Of a stretch of DNA of 41,352 nucleotides, positions 8,211-17,064 are shown in pieces. The notes below the pieces were generated by a model that saw only the letters and a program-made list of their open reading frames with translations, ran no database searches and had not been told where the DNA came from. The stretch's first letter is position 1, and each line of letters begins with the position of its first letter. A program made the position numbers and the translations under genes. Origin of the DNA: Verrucomicrobiota bacterium (lineage in GTDB: Bacteria; Verrucomicrobiota; Verrucomicrobiia; Limisphaerales; BJHT01); contig BJHT01000002.1 of NCBI GenBank assembly GCA_014193395.1, positions 1-41,352 of the forward strand, read 5' to 3'.

Positions 8211-9146
8211 TCATACCTCACCCTGTTTCCCCACCTTCACCACGCATTTTCGCCAGAACCCGCGCAGACAGTCGTAGTGCTCCTGCGTGAGGAAACACAG
8301 GTAAAACAAGAGCATGATCTCTCCGAAGACGAACACCTTCATGGTCACCGCGATGCTCAGATGCAGCAGGATTCCGAAAGTTAGGATTGGCAGCCGCGTA
8401 CGCCGGTTCCAGACCAGCGCTGGAAACAGCAGCAATTCGTAGAACAACGTGGCATAAGTCAGCAGTCCCGTGGCGAACGGGTAATTCGTCGCCCACGAAA
8501 GGTCCACGCGAGACCAGGTGGCCTGAAAGAAGACATAGTGCAAGGCGCTGCCGTTGTACCAATCGTTCGAGGCCAGCTTGTGGAAGCCCGAGAAGAAATA
8601 GATCAAGGCCAGTTGCACCTGAAACAATCGCGTGCTCCACACCGGAATCTGCGGGACACCCGCCTCCGATGCCGATCGCGCCCGGTGCGCATCCAGCGAG
8701 TAACAGGTGTTCGCATGACCGGCGACCGCCGCGAGCATGAACAGGAACGACAAGGTTCTGACCACGTTGTCCGCACTGTTGGAACCGACCACGAGCGGTC
8801 CCAGCCACGCACAGGTCACCACCCACAGCAGCACGGCGGCAATCCGCGTCCACAGGCCCAGCGTGAACAACGCGATGATCGCAAAGGTGGCTCCGTAGAG
8901 AAAATAAAACCAAGTTGGGGAAACATTCGCCAAATTCACGAACAGGCCGTTGGGAAAACTCACCGCCGGCTTGGCGGCAAAATGGACCGCAAAACCGCTC
9001 TTCAGGAAATACAGCTCAAGAATCCATTTAAGCTGCCAGTAGAAGACCAGGAGATACGCCCCAAACGCGATCCGAAATAACCCCATCGGCCGCGCATCCA
9101 CCCGGGCAAAGAAGAAACGGTCCCACAGAACCATCAGCTCCTTCAT
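8211..9146 (-). CDS. HTTM-family membrane protein (gamma-carboxylase-like)
   Basis: A 311-residue polytopic inner-membrane protein. Residues 1-50 carry the HTTM signature (WDRFFFARVDARPMGLFRIAF, then YLLVFYWQLKW). Several hydrophobic helices follow (FYFLYGATFAIIALFTLGLW; AAVLLWVVTCAWLGPLVVG). The conserved middle includes FQVQLALIYFFSGFHKL and WYNGSALHYVFF. The HTTM domain is shared with vitamin K-dependent gamma-glutamyl carboxylase, but bacterial members have no proven common reaction, so no substrate is assigned. Its ATG overlaps the stop of the preceding gene as ATGA (9143-9146), showing translational coupling to the 197-residue partner. The stretch downstream is gene-free. Confidence 0.85.
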   Translation of the reverse strand: MKELMVLWDRFFFARVDARPMGLFRIAFGAYLLVFYWQLKWILELYFLKSGFAVHFAAKPAVSFPNGLFVNLANVSPTWFYFLYGATFAIIALFTLGLWTRIAAVLLWVVTCAWLGPLVVGSNSADNVVRTLSFLFMLAAVAGHANTCYSLDAHRARSASEAGVPQIPVWSTRLFQVQLALIYFFSGFHKLASNDWYNGSALHYVFFQATWSRVDLSWATNYPFATGLLTYATLFYELLLFPALVWNRRTRLPILTFGILLHLSIAVTMKVFVFGEIMLLFYLCFLTQEHYDCLRGFWRKCVVKVGKQGEV

Positions 9147-9736
9147 AAGGACACTTTGAATTCCTTTTCCAAGACATAATCCAGATTGAGCCGCATCCGG
9201 CTCTCGCCATGGGGCGGAGCCGATGACTTCAGCATTCTCATTCGAATTTCCTTCAACCCCAGCGCGGGCGCACGGGCCTCCCCTGCCTCGTTCGGTCCTT
9301 TTAATGAATCCGCCAGCACATACTGGCCGCCAATGTATTTGATGAAAGCGAGCGCAAAGTCCTCATTCGACATGAAGAGCGCTTCGATGAAGTAAAGTTT
9401 GCGGGGCTGCCAGTCGGCTGGGCTGCCGAAGGGTTTGATCAGATTTCCGCCGGTATCGGTCGCCTCAATCTCAAACCGCGGGTCAAAGTGAAACGGGGAT
9501 TTATACATCGCCCACACTTGGGATTGGCCGGTCACATTAATATACCCCAGATAGTAGGGAGCGAGCTTCGCCACGAACGGAGACCAGGGAAACGCATGGA
9601 GAAAAATAGACGCGAAGTGGAAGATCAGCAGCAGACTGAAAAGACTGCGGAGAATTTCAACCTTGGAGAACCGATGGTTGTTCGGTCGTTCCACCGGGGA
9701 CGAACTCTGGCGCGGAGCTTTCTGTGGGGCAGCCAT
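9143..9736 (-). CDS. membrane-anchored partner of the HTTM protein
   Basis: A 197-residue protein. A basic N-terminus (about 1-28) is followed by one hydrophobic segment (LRSLFSLLLIFHFASIFLHA, about 29-48). The rest is soluble and probably periplasmic. VTGQSQVWAMYKSPFHFDPR, about residues 69-88, resembles the QxWxMF-type motif I associate with proteins encoded beside HTTM genes; this is recollection, not a search result. It ends RLNLDYVLEKEFKVSL. Its stop overlaps the HTTM start by four bases, so the two are made together and may form a complex. The start at 9736 is the first ATG of the frame; a later start would still keep the membrane segment. The function is unknown. Confidence 0.7.
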   Translation of the reverse strand: MAAPQKAPRQSSSPVERPNNHRFSKVEILRSLFSLLLIFHFASIFLHAFPWSPFVAKLAPYYLGYINVTGQSQVWAMYKSPFHFDPRFEIEATDTGGNLIKPFGSPADWQPRKLYFIEALFMSNEDFALAFIKYIGGQYVLADSLKGPNEAGEARAPALGLKEIRMRMLKSSAPPHGESRMRLNLDYVLEKEFKVSL

Positions 9737-10133
9737 ACCGGGACGGTGTGCTGGTCAGTTGGGGGCGTCAAGCGCCGGTTTGGTCTCGCTTCGACTCCGA
9801 GGCATCTCAGTGTTTTGCAACGATCAGTGCGCGTTGGTTTGGTCCCGCAGGGCCGACCGAAAATAGCCCAGCACTTCAGTGCTGGGTTGGCGGTCGGAGA
9901 ACCGGGAAGCCCCGTCAGGGACGAAAGAGGCGGGACGTCGCACGGTTTCTTTCGGCCCTGACAGGACTTGGTTCGCTACCGACGAGAACCCAGCACGGAA
10001 GTGCTGGGCTGTAGTCTTTCGCCCGCTTGGCTGGGGATGGGAACTCGGCATCCAAGCAGCTCAGATACAACCTTCGACTCCTTCCCCGGTCTCCCGCCGG
10101 CTTCACCGCGAAGCCCACAAGGCACTCCAAGCC
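9737..10133. repeat. REP-like palindrome cluster in a gene-free stretch
   Basis: No gene in about 400 bases. Two perfect hairpins share the stem CCCAGCAC/GTGCTGGG: 9867-9886 (loop TTCA) and 9989-10008 (loop GGAA). Around them is a larger imperfect inverted repeat: GAAAATAGCCCAGCAC at the left answers GTGCTGGGCTGTAGTCTTTC at the right, and CCGTCAGGGACGAAAGAG near 9912 answers TTCTTTCGGCCCTGACAGG near 9948-9966. GGTCCCGCAGGGCCGACCGA (9841-9860) is part of the same unit. It looks like a pair of REP-type elements facing each other, lying after the end of the four-gene secreted operon. Confidence 0.75.
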
Positions 10134-13100
10134 TTACGGCACCAACGCCCGATAGTAGCGGACGTTGTAGTTGGTGGCTCCCTCGGGGTCTTGGACCAAT
10201 ATGAAACCATGCACGGCGATATTGGTTCCCAAGGTCTGCCAGTTGAACAGGTCCGTGGACGCCTGGATGACGTAGGCCTGATTAGTCTGTCCCCGGATAC
10301 GGAACACCGGATTGCCCGAGGTGGTGTCGAGCCGGCTCAGCAGCGCCGGCGTGGAAGCCGTCTTGGGAACCACCACCGGCAAATCCACATTGTCCAGGAA
10401 CACGGCGTCCAGATTGCCGGCGAAACTGCCGTCTTTGGAATAGCGCCACTCGAGTCGATGCAGCCCGGCGGTCATGGCAAAAGTAAAACGCTGCCAGCCG
10501 GTCTCGCCGGAAAGCTTGGTCTGCTCCACGCCATCAATCAGGAAGATAAAGAAGTCACCCAATGGCTCGGAACTAACCCGATAGTCGAAGGTCGCCAGAC
10601 CATCCCGGAAAGCATTGGTAAGCACCAGGGAACTGACGGCACCGCTCCCAATGACTCCCGAGCGGGCCACGAATCTCCGGCCCACGTTGGCCAGGTCGTT
10701 GGTATCAGCCAGTTGCACGGTCCAAGATGGCGTGCCGCCGTTCGTCCATGGCAGCCGGCTAAGATTGCCCGACTCAAAACCGTCGCTGAAATCATGTGGC
10801 AAAAAGATCGGAGTCAGTACGATATTGGAGACGAGCGTCAGGCGCAGTGGGTTTGCGAGTGAGTCAACTGATCCCTGCCACATCACGAAATCATAGCTGG
10901 CGTCAGCCACCGCCAGGAACTGCGTCTGACTGTTCGCCAAGTAGAGATTGCCCGGCGGAGTGACCAGCCCATTGGTCGGACCCGCGATGGTCACGGCGAC
11001 CACCGGTGCCGCGGTGAAACTATAATTCAACCGCACCAATCCCGACGCGCCATCCAGACCGTCCACCGCGATGTGATAGGTCACATTGGACCGCACGGGC
11101 TGGCTAAGTTGACTGTAGGTGACACCCGGCCCCGCATTATCATTGCTCGAAACCAGAACGGCCCGGAAGACGCGGTCCCCGGTGTAAATCGCCATTAGTG
11201 TGTCGAAGTCCGATCCGGCCGTGTCGAAATCCAGCACCCCGTCGGTCGCCGACAGGAACGAGAACCACACCGATTTGCCACCCACTTTGCCCGCATGGTC
11301 CGGCTCACCCACTTCCTTCGTAGCCGCGCCATTGACCGTCGCAACCGTGTTCGAACCCGGCGAGTTGGTCAGCACCTGCGCATTGACGAACAGATCGTGC
11401 GGCGCGTCGAGAACGAGGTAATTGACGGCGATAGTGACCGGCCGCGAGACATTCTGAGCATTGTCCACTGCCACGACGTGGATCACGTTGGTACCCCGGT
11501 TCAGCACCAAAGAGTTGGTCCAGTTCGTGGTGCCGAAGGCGGTGATCGGCAGGCTCTGATTTAGAGTTACCAATACCGCGGCGATGCCGCTGCTGTCGCC
11601 ATTTACGTCCGGCGGATCAAACGCCGTTCCAGTCAGAGTTAGGAAACTATTCGTGGTCACCAAACCACTCTGGGGACTGGTGACTGTCACCACAGGCGCA
11701 TTGGTATCCGGAATTCCGTCGGGTCGGAGTCGCAGACTAATGGGACCAAAGTCCGCGGATGACGCGCCCGCGATGGCGATGCGGTAGGTCGAACCATTGG
11801 TGGCGGAGAAGTAGAGGAAAGGCTGCCGCCGCACGCCATTGGGCGTCGGAGTATCATCGGAAGCCGCGAGTTGCACCAAGTTCGAGACATTGTTGCCGAA
11901 ATAGACTGCAACCACATTGTTGAACGCCGTGCCGAGAGTATCCACGAGCACCGTGCCGGTATTGGTGGGGGACCAATACCACCACACGGAATTCGTGGCA
12001 TCGGCGACGCCCGCGTGGAGCGGTTCGCCCGGAGCTTCAAACGTGGCAAAAGTGTTGTTCCCGGTGACTATCCCCCCGCCGTCAGGAATCCGGATACCAT
12101 TGACAAAATCATCGTTGGGCGGCGGGGCCTGGACCAGATAGGTGACAGTGAGCGTGGCATCCGCCTTGCCCGGGGCGCTGACCTGCAAAACCAGATCGAC
12201 CGTGTTACTGAGCAAGTTGGGAACGGTGACATTGATCGTCGAGATATGGTCGCCCGCCGCGGCATCGGGAGCGAGACCGTCGTTCGGAAAGATGACATTG
12301 GTCAGCGCGCCGAAGGTTCCCCGCACCACGGCATTGGTGACTGGCACGGTATCCGTCACGGCCACCTGGATCGCTATCTGCGAGCCACCCTGCAGCACCG
12401 AGCCGGGAGCGGGAGTAACCGTCAGTTCCAGCACTCCGTCGGCCGCCGTCGGACCTGCGACACGTCCCCACCAGGTCCCCCAGCGACCGCTGTCGGGTGT
12501 GTTGGGATTGCCAAACGGGGTCGCGGCAAATTCCTGAATGGTCCACATGTCGATGCCATTCAAGGGATCGGTGACGGTCATGCTGTAATCCCCCCAGCGG
12601 TTTTTATTGCCGGAAAAGGTCTTGAAATACGGACCCTCGCCCGCTTTGAGCAACTGGTCCGCCTGCATCCGGTTCGGCGGGTCGGTGGCTAGGCGGAAGG
12701 AGTAATTGGCGCTGGCGTATTGATTGGTGCCAAAGGAGGAGTAACCGACCAGCGCGTCATTCTTGCGGTTCACCGCAATGCTGGGAAACCCAAAGAACCG
12801 CCGGCCGCCGGGATCATCAATCTGCCCGCGCTGGAGTACAAACCCACCACCAAAGGGAATAATTTGAAACCACTGGACGGCCGCGCGCGTACCGATGCCG
12901 AGCGGGAGAAAGACATGGTGGGCGCACCAGAGCGAGCCATTGCGCAACAGGGCATTTTGCATGCGGGAATTTTTGACCTGGATGCGCACGGCAGTGCCCA
13001 ACTGCGGCATGAAGTCAGAGGAACCTACAATCGGAAAATCTTCCCACCCACCGGGCACAATCACGTTGCCCTGGGGATTCACCGTCTCGAACCCCACCCG

Positions 13101-14042
13101 TCCGGTGATCGAGTAAAGACTCAGCACCCCGTTGTTATTACGGTCCGCTCCGGTGCTGTTTTGGATGAGAAACATGGCCCCCGTGTCATCATGATTGACA
13201 ACCGGGGCCAGCGTAGACCGCTGCGGGTTGGGATTCGCATCCAACGTGTTATTCGCCGCCGCGCCGCCCGCGTAGAGATTGGCTTTGTCGAAGATATAAA
13301 CATTCGCCCGCACGAAGGTGCCGGTGAAATCGAACATGTTCATGCTCACGACCACCCAGCGGGAATTGAAACCAATGCTGGGATAGTCTGCCCACACCTG
13401 CCCCGCGGCATCGGCCTGGACGCGGTAAAGGAACCAGGTGCCCGTGGGATCGCCCGTGGCAGTCGTCCCGATCAGGACCGCAGAGTTGGTGTCAAAGCCG
13501 GCATAACACGCCGTAAAGATGAAGCGATCACGGGTTTCGTCGTACAGCACCTTGGGATCGAAGACATCGATAATGTTGTTGGTAAAGACACTCGACCAAA
13601 AGTTTTCCAGCGTGGTCGAACTTACCACCGCACCGGTTCGCGTCTGGATGCGCACCGAACCATTGCCGACGGACATCAGATAGTTGGTGCCGACCGCCCC
13701 ATGGGTGTCAGGCGGGTTAAATTTCAGATTGTCCGGCAACCCCAAGAACGAATCCACCGCCGGCGGCGAAGCGGGACTGCGGGTACGAGTGCCGACCGCT
13801 TGCGCCTGCCGCGCACGCGATGCCACCGAACTACCTCCCGACACCTGACCAGCCGGTGCTTGGCCGGCCACGAGCTTGTTACCCGCGAGGGTGGAGAAAT
13901 TCACCACCGCCCGGGCACGCGTCTGGGCCGATAACTGACCGGAGACTTCCTCCGCGTTTACCGACGCCCCCACCAAGGCGACGATCGCCATCCACACGCA
14001 CGCCAGCACGCCCGCTGAAGCGTGCAGATTTCGTGATCTCAT
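10134..14042 (-). CDS. giant secreted protein with propeller-like and PPC-like domains
   Basis: About 1302 residues from ATG 14042, chosen because it gives a signal peptide (NLHASAGVLACVWMAIVALV, then GASVNAEE). After a linker, about residues 90-520 look like a beta-propeller (DSFLGLPDNLKFNPPDTHGA, IDVFDPKVLYDETRDRFIF, WADYPSIGFNSRWVVVS). Next comes an Ig-like segment, then two related beta-sandwich repeats of PPC type (PPNDDFVNGI...VWWYWSPTNTGTVLVDT and APHDLFVNAQ...VWFSFLSATDGVLDFDT) separated by another Ig-like segment. A jelly-roll region (FSDGFESG...LDAVFLDNVDLP) precedes the terminal module YVIQASTDLFNWQTLGTN...RYYRALVP. Last gene of a four-gene operon, 81 bases after the preceding stop. 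Probably surface-bound; no catalytic residues recognised. Confidence 0.8.
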   Translation of the reverse strand: MRSRNLHASAGVLACVWMAIVALVGASVNAEEVSGQLSAQTRARAVVNFSTLAGNKLVAGQAPAGQVSGGSSVASRARQAQAVGTRTRSPASPPAVDSFLGLPDNLKFNPPDTHGAVGTNYLMSVGNGSVRIQTRTGAVVSSTTLENFWSSVFTNNIIDVFDPKVLYDETRDRFIFTACYAGFDTNSAVLIGTTATGDPTGTWFLYRVQADAAGQVWADYPSIGFNSRWVVVSMNMFDFTGTFVRANVYIFDKANLYAGGAAANNTLDANPNPQRSTLAPVVNHDDTGAMFLIQNSTGADRNNNGVLSLYSITGRVGFETVNPQGNVIVPGGWEDFPIVGSSDFMPQLGTAVRIQVKNSRMQNALLRNGSLWCAHHVFLPLGIGTRAAVQWFQIIPFGGGFVLQRGQIDDPGGRRFFGFPSIAVNRKNDALVGYSSFGTNQYASANYSFRLATDPPNRMQADQLLKAGEGPYFKTFSGNKNRWGDYSMTVTDPLNGIDMWTIQEFAATPFGNPNTPDSGRWGTWWGRVAGPTAADGVLELTVTPAPGSVLQGGSQIAIQVAVTDTVPVTNAVVRGTFGALTNVIFPNDGLAPDAAAGDHISTINVTVPNLLSNTVDLVLQVSAPGKADATLTVTYLVQAPPPNDDFVNGIRIPDGGGIVTGNNTFATFEAPGEPLHAGVADATNSVWWYWSPTNTGTVLVDTLGTAFNNVVAVYFGNNVSNLVQLAASDDTPTPNGVRRQPFLYFSATNGSTYRIAIAGASSADFGPISLRLRPDGIPDTNAPVVTVTSPQSGLVTTNSFLTLTGTAFDPPDVNGDSSGIAAVLVTLNQSLPITAFGTTNWTNSLVLNRGTNVIHVVAVDNAQNVSRPVTIAVNYLVLDAPHDLFVNAQVLTNSPGSNTVATVNGAATKEVGEPDHAGKVGGKSVWFSFLSATDGVLDFDTAGSDFDTLMAIYTGDRVFRAVLVSSNDNAGPGVTYSQLSQPVRSNVTYHIAVDGLDGASGLVRLNYSFTAAPVVAVTIAGPTNGLVTPPGNLYLANSQTQFLAVADASYDFVMWQGSVDSLANPLRLTLVSNIVLTPIFLPHDFSDGFESGNLSRLPWTNGGTPSWTVQLADTNDLANVGRRFVARSGVIGSGAVSSLVLTNAFRDGLATFDYRVSSEPLGDFFIFLIDGVEQTKLSGETGWQRFTFAMTAGLHRLEWRYSKDGSFAGNLDAVFLDNVDLPVVVPKTASTPALLSRLDTTSGNPVFRIRGQTNQAYVIQASTDLFNWQTLGTNIAVHGFILVQDPEGATNYNVRYYRALVP

Positions 14043-14123
14043 CATGTCGTTTGAGCCAGGCATAGCCCGAGTATCGACCGCCAAACTAATCATTGAACAT
14101 CCGGCACCAGCCCACGCCACCCG

Positions 14124-17051
14124 CTACGGCGAGTAGAGGACCCGATAGAAACGCGGGGCACCATTCGTCGGCACCGGATCTTGTACTGTCACTAGGGAAT
14201 TAAACGGGGTGGAGTTAGTGTACATCCGCAGCAACCCCCACTTCGGCGGCGCAAATGAGTTGGTCTCGATGCGATAGACGGTCAGCGCCGCCGATTCCCA
14301 AGAGAGCAGCACCGAACGAACCGGCAGATTGGTGAAAGTCAGCATGGGCTGCAATTGCACGCCATCAAACGGACTAAAATCAAACTGGTTGGGAATGCCA
14401 TCGGCATCGGAATCCACGAGCGCACTCCCCAGCAGCGCGGCGTTGACCTTCACACTCTGACCGCTGGGCAGCAGCGTATCTGCCGAAGAGTTCGCCCCGG
14501 CATAATCCCGCACCCACCGCAGCCGGCCACCAAACTGCCCGTCCAGCTTGTCCACCGGCACACTGGCGTCCGCAAAATAGACCGTCATCCCCGGATTGAT
14601 TGCGAGCACATTGGTGAGCAAGGAGAGATTCGGCCCGGCACCGGTCAGTTCCAGATAATCGACATACAACGCGCTGCCCGGAGTGAGCCCCGAGAAGACC
14701 GCGCGACTGGTGCTGTCTCCGTTGATGACCAAGCGACCGATGGCAAGATTGTTGGAGTAACCTGCTTTCGTCGGTCCGAGGTTGGTCGCACCCCAGACAT
14801 GCGATACTTCCGAGTAAGGTGGGATCACGGTCGTGATGGTAGTTCCCAGCAGATTGCCCGAGGCCGGTTTGGCATCCATCCGGAATCCAAAGGCACACCG
14901 CCAGGTGTTTGAGGCATCGACACCTAGGTCAGTGAGTGAATTGGTGACATTCAGGATCAGCCGGTTCGCGGCGCGGAAGTCATGCCCCCGCACCTTGAGG
15001 TTGCCCCCGGCCAGAATGATGTCACTGCCCGCGCTCAGACTGCCATTTTCCAGTTTCGCCGAGGCGGCCTGGATATTGATCGGCCCCGTGCGAGCTTCGA
15101 GCGCGCCGCCATTCTCAAAGCTGTCAGCCCGGATAAATTGCGCGATGGCAGTGATGAAGGCGTTGCTACCACGGTTTACCACCGACGCCAGCGGCAGCGT
15201 GCGGTCACTGCCAAACCGCGCCTCACCCGGCACCGAGATATAGCCCGCGTTGGTGAAGGAGGTCAGACTGGGGAAATTGGTGTATCCCAGCACCGGGAAG
15301 AAATTTGAGGACAGGACCAGCCGGTTGGAGGAATTAAAGGTCACCGCCGGGGCATCCAAGGTGAAGGTGCGGCTTGCATTGAGCGTGGTTTCCAACTGCA
15401 CATTGGCCGAACGGATCGTGAGCGAGGGACTGGCCACCGGTTGGGAAGAGCGCAGTTGGGAGGCGTCGAGTATCAAGACATGATAGGTCAGATCCATCGG
15501 CGCGTTGGTATTTCCGTCGCGGTTCAGCCACGAACCGGACCACGCGGAGAGGCGGCCGTTGATCCGCGACACCGACGCCGGGATTATGTTGGTCAGCGCG
15601 AGGAACGCACTGGAGTCCACGAGGTCGTATTTGATGATGGGTGCATCCAAAATCGGCGCGGGCAAGCCATTGGTGAGATGCGGGAGATTGGAGGCCTTGA
15701 TCGTGATCGATGTCTCAGCATGAATGGCCGCCCCGCCTAGATTCAAGGTGTTGGCGATAAGTTCAACCCGGCCGCCCGAATTGGTGGGATCGGAGAGTGC
15801 GGGGTTGAAGCTCGAGAAGTTGGTGGCAAACGGATTCACTCCGATTTCAGCGCGGTAGGCGGAGTAGCTGTTGGTGACGAAAATATTGGAGTATCCCGGC
15901 TGATAGAAAATGACGCTGCTATAGGGAGCGTTGGGCGGGGAGAGCGCCAACAAGCCCGCCGGATTGGTCCGGGCTATCTCATAGGTCTGCGGACGGAAGG
16001 ATTGGTCCGCAAAATTTTGGACGAGAGTGTTGTTGCTGACGATCAGGCTGGAGTCGGTGAAATAGAGGGTGTTGGTGACAAACTGGGAGCCCGAGAAACT
16101 GAAGCTACGGCTAGAGAACGCGACCACCGGCACGGTCCCGGTCGCCCGCTGAGCGAACTGGACGGACACCATCAAATTGGTATCCAAGCTGTTGGTGGCC
16201 AGATACACCACCTGCACCACCCGGTTGGTCGGGTTGGTCTGGTCAATATAGACATACGGCTGAAAGAGGGTGTTAGTCAGTTCCGGCACCGTGGCAAAAC
16301 CCGGCGAGCGCGGCTCGACCTGATGGATCGGCGACGAAATCAGCGGCACCACGCCGAAGGGCTGGCCGGAAGCGAGCGACAGAGGCAGCGCGGTGCCAAA
16401 GTTGGTGTTCATGGCCTGATTGGTTCCTGCCGCCCAGTAAGAATCGCGCACGAACGTCGGGTTGAGGAAATTGGTGCGGCCCGTCACCCCGGGAAAATAG
16501 AGGCTGTCCACCCCGCCCACCTGCATCCGGGAGAAACGGACATCGACTGTGGATCCCTCCAGCCGCACCAAGCCCTCCGCCCCGGCCACCAAGGTGCCGG
16601 AGTTCACATCGACGCTGGTCGCCGTCACCAGCAAGCGTCCACCACTGTTCGCAAACGCCGTCCCCGTGCTGTTCGTCTGGAGGCCCACGCTGGCCAGCGG
16701 ATCGCCGCTGACGGAAATTAACCCGCGGTTCACAATACTCGCCGACGGCGAATGCAGCCCGTTGGCCGAACTGAGGAGATCAAGACGCAGCCCGGGATTG
16801 GCTACGATCACCGCCCCGTAGAGATTGGCGAAGTTCACCATGTCCAGCGGCTGAAACAACGCCGAACCGGTGAAGGTCTCGATCCGTCCCGCATTGACCA
16901 CCGAGGTGGCGTCGATCTGGGGATTGAAGACATTGCCGTCATTGCGATAGCTGGCCACCGGTTGGCCCACCGCAGCGAGCGCGGCGAGTGCGAACCCGGC
17001 CAGCCAGACCAGGCGACGTAACCGGAGGAGAATGGGAGCACCAGTGCGCAT
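14124..17051 (-). CDS. giant secreted adhesin-like protein
   Basis: About 975 residues from ATG 17051, 13 bases after the previous stop, giving the signal peptide RLRRLVWLAGFALAALAAVG. The N-terminal part (SVVNAGRIETFTGSALFQPL, VNRGLISVSGD, FANSGGRLLVTATSVDV) has the regular 'VNxGxI/FxNxG' pattern of right-handed beta-helix adhesins of haemagglutinin type. The middle continues with similar strands (ILAGGNLKVRGHDFRAANRL). Near the C-terminus DSDADGIPNQFDFSPFDG is a calcium-binding loop of thrombospondin type 3 kind. The end, with YRIETNSFAPPKWG and PRFYRVLYSP, is a divergent copy of the terminal module found in its operon neighbours. Asn and Thr are abundant and there are almost no cysteines. 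A structural or adhesive surface role is inferred. Confidence 0.8.
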   Translation of the reverse strand: MRTGAPILLRLRRLVWLAGFALAALAAVGQPVASYRNDGNVFNPQIDATSVVNAGRIETFTGSALFQPLDMVNFANLYGAVIVANPGLRLDLLSSANGLHSPSASIVNRGLISVSGDPLASVGLQTNSTGTAFANSGGRLLVTATSVDVNSGTLVAGAEGLVRLEGSTVDVRFSRMQVGGVDSLYFPGVTGRTNFLNPTFVRDSYWAAGTNQAMNTNFGTALPLSLASGQPFGVVPLISSPIHQVEPRSPGFATVPELTNTLFQPYVYIDQTNPTNRVVQVVYLATNSLDTNLMVSVQFAQRATGTVPVVAFSSRSFSFSGSQFVTNTLYFTDSSLIVSNNTLVQNFADQSFRPQTYEIARTNPAGLLALSPPNAPYSSVIFYQPGYSNIFVTNSYSAYRAEIGVNPFATNFSSFNPALSDPTNSGGRVELIANTLNLGGAAIHAETSITIKASNLPHLTNGLPAPILDAPIIKYDLVDSSAFLALTNIIPASVSRINGRLSAWSGSWLNRDGNTNAPMDLTYHVLILDASQLRSSQPVASPSLTIRSANVQLETTLNASRTFTLDAPAVTFNSSNRLVLSSNFFPVLGYTNFPSLTSFTNAGYISVPGEARFGSDRTLPLASVVNRGSNAFITAIAQFIRADSFENGGALEARTGPINIQAASAKLENGSLSAGSDIILAGGNLKVRGHDFRAANRLILNVTNSLTDLGVDASNTWRCAFGFRMDAKPASGNLLGTTITTVIPPYSEVSHVWGATNLGPTKAGYSNNLAIGRLVINGDSTSRAVFSGLTPGSALYVDYLELTGAGPNLSLLTNVLAINPGMTVYFADASVPVDKLDGQFGGRLRWVRDYAGANSSADTLLPSGQSVKVNAALLGSALVDSDADGIPNQFDFSPFDGVQLQPMLTFTNLPVRSVLLSWESAALTVYRIETNSFAPPKWGLLRMYTNSTPFNSLVTVQDPVPTNGAPRFYRVLYSP

Positions 17052-17064
17052 GAAGTGGGTGACG

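Noticed and set aside
12720..13934. A 404-codon + strand frame within the giant secreted protein gene.
   Set aside because: Basic, low-complexity shadow of the minus-strand gene, which has a signal peptide and domain repeats.
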